Shown piece by piece: positions 5,376-9,153 of a DNA stretch of 9,153 nucleotides. This stretch comes from Polyangiaceae bacterium (lineage in GTDB: Bacteria; Myxococcota_A; Polyangia; Polyangiales; Polyangiaceae), in NCBI GenBank assembly GCA_025934595.1, contig JAICXU010000076.1, forward strand, positions 1 to 9,153, read 5' to 3'. Each line of letters starts with the position of its first letter. The stretch's first letter is position 1. The notes beneath the pieces were generated by a model. It had not been told where the DNA came from and made no database searches. It saw only the letters and a list, made by a program, of their open reading frames with translations. The translations under genes were made by a program, and so were the position numbers.

Positions 5376-6634
5376 CGCGAGCCCGCGCGTTTCTCGTTTT
5401 TCTCGTCGCGTTCGTTGCGGTCGCGTGGCCCGAGGTCGCGCATGCGCAAGAAAATGGCTCGTCCGGCGACAAGACCGCCGAACGCAAAGAAGACAAGGCC
5501 CAGAAAGAAGCGGAGGTCGGCAAGGCGCCCGAGGACGCGACGACGAAGCACGTCTCGCTCGACGTCGCGGGCTACACCGACTCCGATCATGTCAGCGTGT
5601 TCACGCCTTCGGTGTCGGGCGGAATCGAAAACGTCATCACGGGCGCTGCCGTTCGCGGAAGCTATCTCGTCGACGTCGTCTCCGCCGCATCGGTCGACAT
5701 CGTCTCGACCGCATCGCGCAGATGGACCGAGGCGCGACAGGCCGGGAGCGCCGAGGTCGAATACAAACCTCACGACTTCGGAGTGTCCATCGCGGGATCC
5801 ACGTCGAGCGAGCCCGACTATTTCTCGTACGGCGCCGGCGTCACCATGACGTACGATCTCCTCGAGAAAAATCTCACGCTCATCGGTGGCTATGGTTACG
5901 GACACGACACGGCGGGGAGATCGGGCACGCCTTTCTCCGTATTTTCGCGCGACATCACGCACGGCGCGTTCACAGCGGGTCTGAGCGGCGTCTACGATCG
6001 TTCGACCATCCTTTCGGGCGTCTTCGATCTCACGCTCGAAAACGGAGATTCGTCGAAACCCTATCGTTACATCCCCATGTTCACGGCCGCGGAAGCGGCG
6101 AACGTTTCGAGCGGCGCCTCCATCGACTACGTGAACGCGCATCGATTGTCCGAAAGGCCTCTCGAGCAGCTCCCGTTGTCACGTCGTCGCTTTGCATTCA
6201 CGGGCCGCCTTGCTCACAGGTTCGATTCGTCCACACTGCGAGCCGAAGAACGGATCTACTATGATAGTTGGGGTCTGGCGGCGTCGACCACCGACGCACG
6301 TTGGATCTTCGATTTCGGCAAACGCTTCGCGCTCTGGCCGCACGTTCGTTTCCACGCGCAAAAATCCGTGAGCTTCTGGCAGCTCGCCTACGTATCGGGA
6401 CCGGCGCCGGGCTGGGATTTGCCCGAATACCGCACGGGCGATCGCGAGCTCGGACCGCTCATGACGTTCATGGGCGGCGCCGGCATTCGTACGTATCTCG
6501 GAAGTGAGGCCGATCCGCGGCGCTACGCGATCAGCCTTCAAGGGGACGGTGGATACACGGCCTATTCCGACGATTTGTACGTGACGAGCCGAGCGATGTT
6601 CCTCGCATCGCTTCGCTTCGAGGGTGAGCTATGA
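5366..6634 (+). CDS. DUF3570-type outer-membrane beta-barrel protein
   Basis: A 422-residue exported protein. The signal peptide (residues 1-27, cleavage after AHA) is followed by a highly charged Lys/Glu/Asp segment (about 28-60). The region about 65-125 has the sequence style I recognise from DUF3570 (YTDSDHVSVFTP, then YLVDVVSAASVDIVSTAS and W-x-E-x-RQ). The remainder is a succession of amphipathic strands with Gly/Tyr-rich turns (YGAGVTMTYDLL, TLIGGYGYGHDT, HGAFTAGLSGVYD, TLRAEERIYYDSWG, FLASLRFEGEL), consistent with a large outer-membrane barrel. I placed the start at ATG 5366, which opens the signal peptide and overlaps the DUF4266 stop; starts further upstream in this frame lie inside that gene. 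Its TGA overlaps the next ATG (ATGA). It is probably the membrane-spanning component of the operon, through which or onto which the small lipoproteins assemble. Molecular function is not known. Confidence 0.87.
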   Translation: MQLTRARAFLVFLVAFVAVAWPEVAHAQENGSSGDKTAERKEDKAQKEAEVGKAPEDATTKHVSLDVAGYTDSDHVSVFTPSVSGGIENVITGAAVRGSYLVDVVSAASVDIVSTASRRWTEARQAGSAEVEYKPHDFGVSIAGSTSSEPDYFSYGAGVTMTYDLLEKNLTLIGGYGYGHDTAGRSGTPFSVFSRDITHGAFTAGLSGVYDRSTILSGVFDLTLENGDSSKPYRYIPMFTAAEAANVSSGASIDYVNAHRLSERPLEQLPLSRRRFAFTGRLAHRFDSSTLRAEERIYYDSWGLAASTTDARWIFDFGKRFALWPHVRFHAQKSVSFWQLAYVSGPAPGWDLPEYRTGDRELGPLMTFMGGAGIRTYLGSEADPRRYAISLQGDGGYTAYSDDLYVTSRAMFLASLRFEGEL

Positions 6635-7170
6635 GACCCAACTTAGGTCTAGGTCTCGGTTTCGGTCTGACGTTGGGGCTCGGGCTCGCGCTCTTCGCGT
6701 GCGCCGGCGATCCCGTGCACAGCGACGCCGTCGACGCGCTCGGCGACGACCCCACCGGCATGCCGAATGGACCGACGCACCGTGCGGGGCAGCCTTGTCT
6801 CACGTGTCACGGTGGATCGGGACCGGGCACTGCCCAGTTCATCGTGGGCGGCACGGTTTACATGTTCAAAGATCAATCGGATCCCTTGGTGGGAGGCACC
6901 GTGCACCTCACGGATGCGACCAACGCCACGTTCGACGTTCCTACCAACGAGGTCGGTAACTTTTTCGTTACTACGGCCGAATGGCAGCCCGTCTTTCCGG
7001 TGCTCGTGAAGATCTCGAAGGACGTCGCCGAGGCCGACATGATCTCGCACATCGGCCGCGATGGATCCTGCGCGGATTGTCATACTTCGACGATAGGGCC
7101 GCGGTCGCCCGGACCTCCTTATCTCGCTCTCACACCGGAAGATCTCGGTGGAGGAGATGCCGGACCATGA
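6631..7170 (+). CDS. Diheme c-type cytochrome-like lipoprotein
   Basis: A 179-residue lipoprotein. The signal segment is an unusual run of alternating Leu and Gly (residues 5-19) ending in LFAC, giving Cys24 as lipidation site. Two canonical haem c attachment motifs are present: Cys56-LT-Cys59-His60 and Cys147-AD-Cys150-His151. Between them (about 70-128) lies a beta-rich segment, GGTVYMF, GGTVHLTDATN, then NEVGNFFV and FPVLVKI, which resembles the small Ig-like/carboxypeptidase-regulatory folds often found in surface proteins. Axial ligands beyond the CxxCH histidines cannot be assigned; His50, His92 and His140 are candidates. The gene overlaps both neighbours by four bases (ATGA each time), and AGGGTGAG precedes its ATG. 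The expected role is electron transfer at the outer membrane, as inferred from motifs and context. Confidence 0.88.
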   Translation: MRPNLGLGLGFGLTLGLGLALFACAGDPVHSDAVDALGDDPTGMPNGPTHRAGQPCLTCHGGSGPGTAQFIVGGTVYMFKDQSDPLVGGTVHLTDATNATFDVPTNEVGNFFVTTAEWQPVFPVLVKISKDVAEADMISHIGRDGSCADCHTSTIGPRSPGPPYLALTPEDLGGGDAGP

Positions 7171-7685
7171 AGACGCGTAATTTTTTGGCTGGCGCAGTGG
7201 TGGGCATGGCCGCTTTCGTCGCGTGCTCTTCGCCGAATCCCGACGCACGCATCGGTGTCGTCGCTCCCGATCGAAGCCAATTCGATCCAGTGGGCGCGCT
7301 CGTGGATCATCGCTGCGGATCGCTCGACTGCCACGGACAGACCAGCCGCAACCTCCAAGTCTTCGGTTGCGAAGGCATGCGGCTCGATCCGAAAGACACG
7401 CCCGGTTGCCGAAACGCAGGCGGCACGGACACGACCGAAGCCGAGTACGACGCGACGTACCGATCGATCGTGGGCCTCGAGCCCGCCGTCATGAGCGACG
7501 TCGTCGCGAACAAAGGCGCGCATCCCGAGGAGCTCACGTTCGTACGAAAAGCGCGCCAGCAGGAATCTCACAAAGGCGGGGCCGTCATCGTGCCGGGTGA
7601 CGAGCAAGACGTGTGCATCACGTCGTGGCTCGCCGGTACCACCGACGTCGCGACGTGCTCGAAGGCGCTGACGGATTTTCCATGA
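7167..7685 (+). CDS. Lipoprotein with Cx4CH motif, cytochrome-like
   Basis: A 172-residue lipoprotein. The signal peptide ends in AAFVAC, with Cys20 as likely lipidated residue followed by Ser-Ser. The mature protein has one Cx4CH motif, Cys50-GSLD-Cys55-His56, directly preceded by a short helix (FDPVGALVDHR). That layout matches the Cx4CH domain of the first lipoprotein of this operon, although the two differ elsewhere. Four more cysteines follow: Cys68 and Cys81 flank a loop, and two near the C-terminus (DVCITSWL and VATCSKAL) could form a second disulfide. No clear MP-x-x-GP axial-Met segment is visible, so a haem, if present, may use His or another ligand. ATG 7167 overlaps the previous stop by four bases; an upstream in-frame start at 6981 lies within the diheme gene and has no signal peptide, so it was rejected. 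Confidence 0.82.
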   Translation: MKTRNFLAGAVVGMAAFVACSSPNPDARIGVVAPDRSQFDPVGALVDHRCGSLDCHGQTSRNLQVFGCEGMRLDPKDTPGCRNAGGTDTTEAEYDATYRSIVGLEPAVMSDVVANKGAHPEELTFVRKARQQESHKGGAVIVPGDEQDVCITSWLAGTTDVATCSKALTDFP

Positions 7686-9153
7686 GTCGCCACGCCGCTT
7701 GGATTGCGCTCGTCGCGCTCGTTCTTCTCTTCTCTCGATCGGCGCTCGCCCAGGGCGATGCGACGGAGAAGGCAGCGAGGCGCGCGCTCGTGCAAGCGGA
7801 GGGCGACTACGCGTTGGGACAAACGCCAGAGGCGCTCGCGCGCATCGACAAAGCGCTCGCATCGTGCGCGGCGGACAAGTGCAGCAAAGAGACGCGTGCC
7901 GCGCTTCTTCGCGATCGCGGATCGCTCCAAATTTTGCGGGGACAAGAAGACGCGGGCAAAGCGACGATGGGCGAGGCGCTTCGCCTGATGCCGAACATCG
8001 CGCTCGACGACACGTACGCGACGGCGGAGGTTCGCAAAGCTTTCCAAGACGCGCACGGTGAAGGCGAGAAGCCGCTCGTACAACCGCCGCCCGGTGACTT
8101 CGCGTTCGTCCCCGTGACCGAGGGCGCGGAAGACACGCCGATTCCGATCTACGTGGAGTTCGCGGAGAGCTCCCCGCCGGCGCGCGTGGTCGTGAAGTAT
8201 CGCAACGCCACGATGGGCTCGTACAAAGCGCTCGGCCTCGGCAAAATGCTCAACGGGTGGGGCGGCCTCATTCCGTGCAGCGACGTGAAGGTCGGTGTGC
8301 TGCGCTACTACGTGCAAGGCTTCGATGCCGACAACGAGCCGATCGTGAACAGCGGCGATCCGAAGCATCCTTTCATGCTGCGCGTTCGCGCGGAGATGAA
8401 CGGGCCGCCGCCGAGCCTTCCCGGCAGACCGCCGCCCGCGAAATGCGGCGGCGAAGCGACAACGCCCGAAACGACGGGTGAAGAAAATGTCGAAACGACG
8501 CCGAAGCTCGAAGACGGCGCGAAATGCCAGAGCGACGACGAGTGCGCGAGCGGATCGTGCAGCGACGGCGTGTGCTCGAGCGAGCTTCGCAGCCGCAATC
8601 GCTACGCGCATGTGTGGCTCGGCATCAGCGGCTCGATCGATTTCGAGCTCATGCCGTCCGGCAACGACGTGTGCATGCTCACGCCGCAAGCCGCGCCCGT
8701 AGACCCGACGTTCTATTGCACGACGCCCGACGGCCGCGATTTTCCGTCACGAGACGTCGCTACCGAGAACAAAACGCTCACGGCCGGAAACGCGGGAAGC
8801 GTGGGAGGCGGCCTGCAGGGCGGCAACGTGCGCGTGCTCGCCACGCTCGACTACGCGATCTCACAACACCTCATGGTAGGTGCGCGAATCGGCTTCGTGC
8901 TCGACACGTATCCTGGCTCGGCCGCGAAATCGGAGGGTCACGAATTTTTCGCGCCCGTCCATTTCGAGGCGCGCGCGACCTATCTCTTCGGATCGGATCC
9001 TCTACAGCGAACCGGTTTTCGTCCACTGGTGCTCGTGAACGCCGGGCTCGCGGACTTCGACGAGGATACGACGGTGACTCTCCAACAAACGGGTATCGCC
9101 GGAAGCCGCCCCATCCAAGCTTGGCACTTCGGAGGGCCGTTCTTCTTCGGAGC
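7682..9153 (+). CDS. Modular exported protein: TPR-like, beta-sandwich, Cys-rich knot, outer-membrane barrel (3' end outside window)
   Basis: The frame is open from ATG 7682 (ATGA overlap with the previous stop) to the window end, 490 residues. The signal peptide ends SALA before Gln24. Residues about 26-125 are helical and TPR-like (ALVQAEGDYALGQTPEALARIDKALA and AGKATMGEALRLMP). About 152-245 is a beta-sandwich domain (IPIYVEF, ARVVVKYR, GLIPCSDVKVGVLRYYVQGFDA) ending in a Pro-rich PPPSLPGRPPPAKC. After an acidic Thr/Glu linker comes a compact Cys module, Cys282, 288, 293, 298, spaced C-x5-C-x4-C-x4-C with DDEC and GVC. From about 306 alternating strands suggest a barrel (RYAHVWLGISGSIDFEL, VRVLATLDYAISQHLMVGARIGFVLD, HFEARATYLFG). 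I recognise the architecture from myxobacterial proteins of unknown function but no named family. It probably scaffolds or anchors the other operon products at the outer membrane. Confidence 0.85.
   Translation, partial: MSRHAAWIALVALVLLFSRSALAQGDATEKAARRALVQAEGDYALGQTPEALARIDKALASCAADKCSKETRAALLRDRGSLQILRGQEDAGKATMGEALRLMPNIALDDTYATAEVRKAFQDAHGEGEKPLVQPPPGDFAFVPVTEGAEDTPIPIYVEFAESSPPARVVVKYRNATMGSYKALGLGKMLNGWGGLIPCSDVKVGVLRYYVQGFDADNEPIVNSGDPKHPFMLRVRAEMNGPPPSLPGRPPPAKCGGEATTPETTGEENVETTPKLEDGAKCQSDDECASGSCSDGVCSSELRSRNRYAHVWLGISGSIDFELMPSGNDVCMLTPQAAPVDPTFYCTTPDGRDFPSRDVATENKTLTAGNAGSVGGGLQGGNVRVLATLDYAISQHLMVGARIGFVLDTYPGSAAKSEGHEFFAPVHFEARATYLFGSDPLQRTGFRPLVLVNAGLADFDEDTTVTLQQTGIAGSRPIQAWHFGGPFFFG

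Overview
The window looks like chromosome of a GC-rich delta-proteobacterial predator or saprophyte, most likely a myxobacterium (Polyangia/Myxococcia-like). This is inferred from strong G/C preference at third codon positions, Gly/Thr-rich lipoproteins carrying CxxCH or Cx4CH motifs, a zinc-finger/FecR/TPR anti-sigma protein, and a Cys-rich 'CxxDxxC..GxC' module fused to a beta-barrel. No RNA gene, insertion sequence, CRISPR array or phage gene was seen. Coding density is very high and no gene-free stretch exceeds about 170 bp.

Left edge (2-247, + strand): the C-terminal part of a Rieske [2Fe-2S] protein. It converges on the block behind it with only 21 bp between the two stop codons.

Left half (269-4340, - strand), read in transcription order: a six-TM class III adenylate cyclase; a 58-bp gap; a secreted protein with a probable C-terminal outer-membrane barrel; an ECF sigma factor whose likely TTG start overlaps the previous stop (TTGA); and an anti-sigma protein with an N-terminal H-x3-C-x2-C zinc finger, one TM helix, a periplasmic FecR-like domain and C-terminal TPR-like helices. 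The last three genes form a tightly coupled cassette that resembles, in parts list only, a FecA/FecI/FecR surface-signalling system without a TonB-receptor plug.

Right half (4512 to beyond 9153, + strand): six co-directional genes joined by an 18-bp gap or 4-10-bp overlaps. In order they encode a Gly/Thr-rich mono-haem-type lipoprotein (Cx4CH); a 67-residue DUF4266-type lipoprotein ending in GCGCN; a DUF3570-type outer-membrane beta-barrel; a diheme (two CxxCH) lipoprotein; a second Cx4CH lipoprotein; and a long periplasmic/outer-membrane protein (TPR-like, beta-sandwich, Cys-rich knot, barrel) that runs off the window. Every product is predicted to be exported and three carry c-type haem motifs. 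The best reading is an undescribed envelope redox or electron-transfer apparatus at the outer membrane; substrate and direction of electron flow cannot be read from the sequence. A 120-170-bp, partly AT-rich divergent intergenic region near 4341-4511 separates the two halves and should hold the promoters of both the cyclase and the redox operon.
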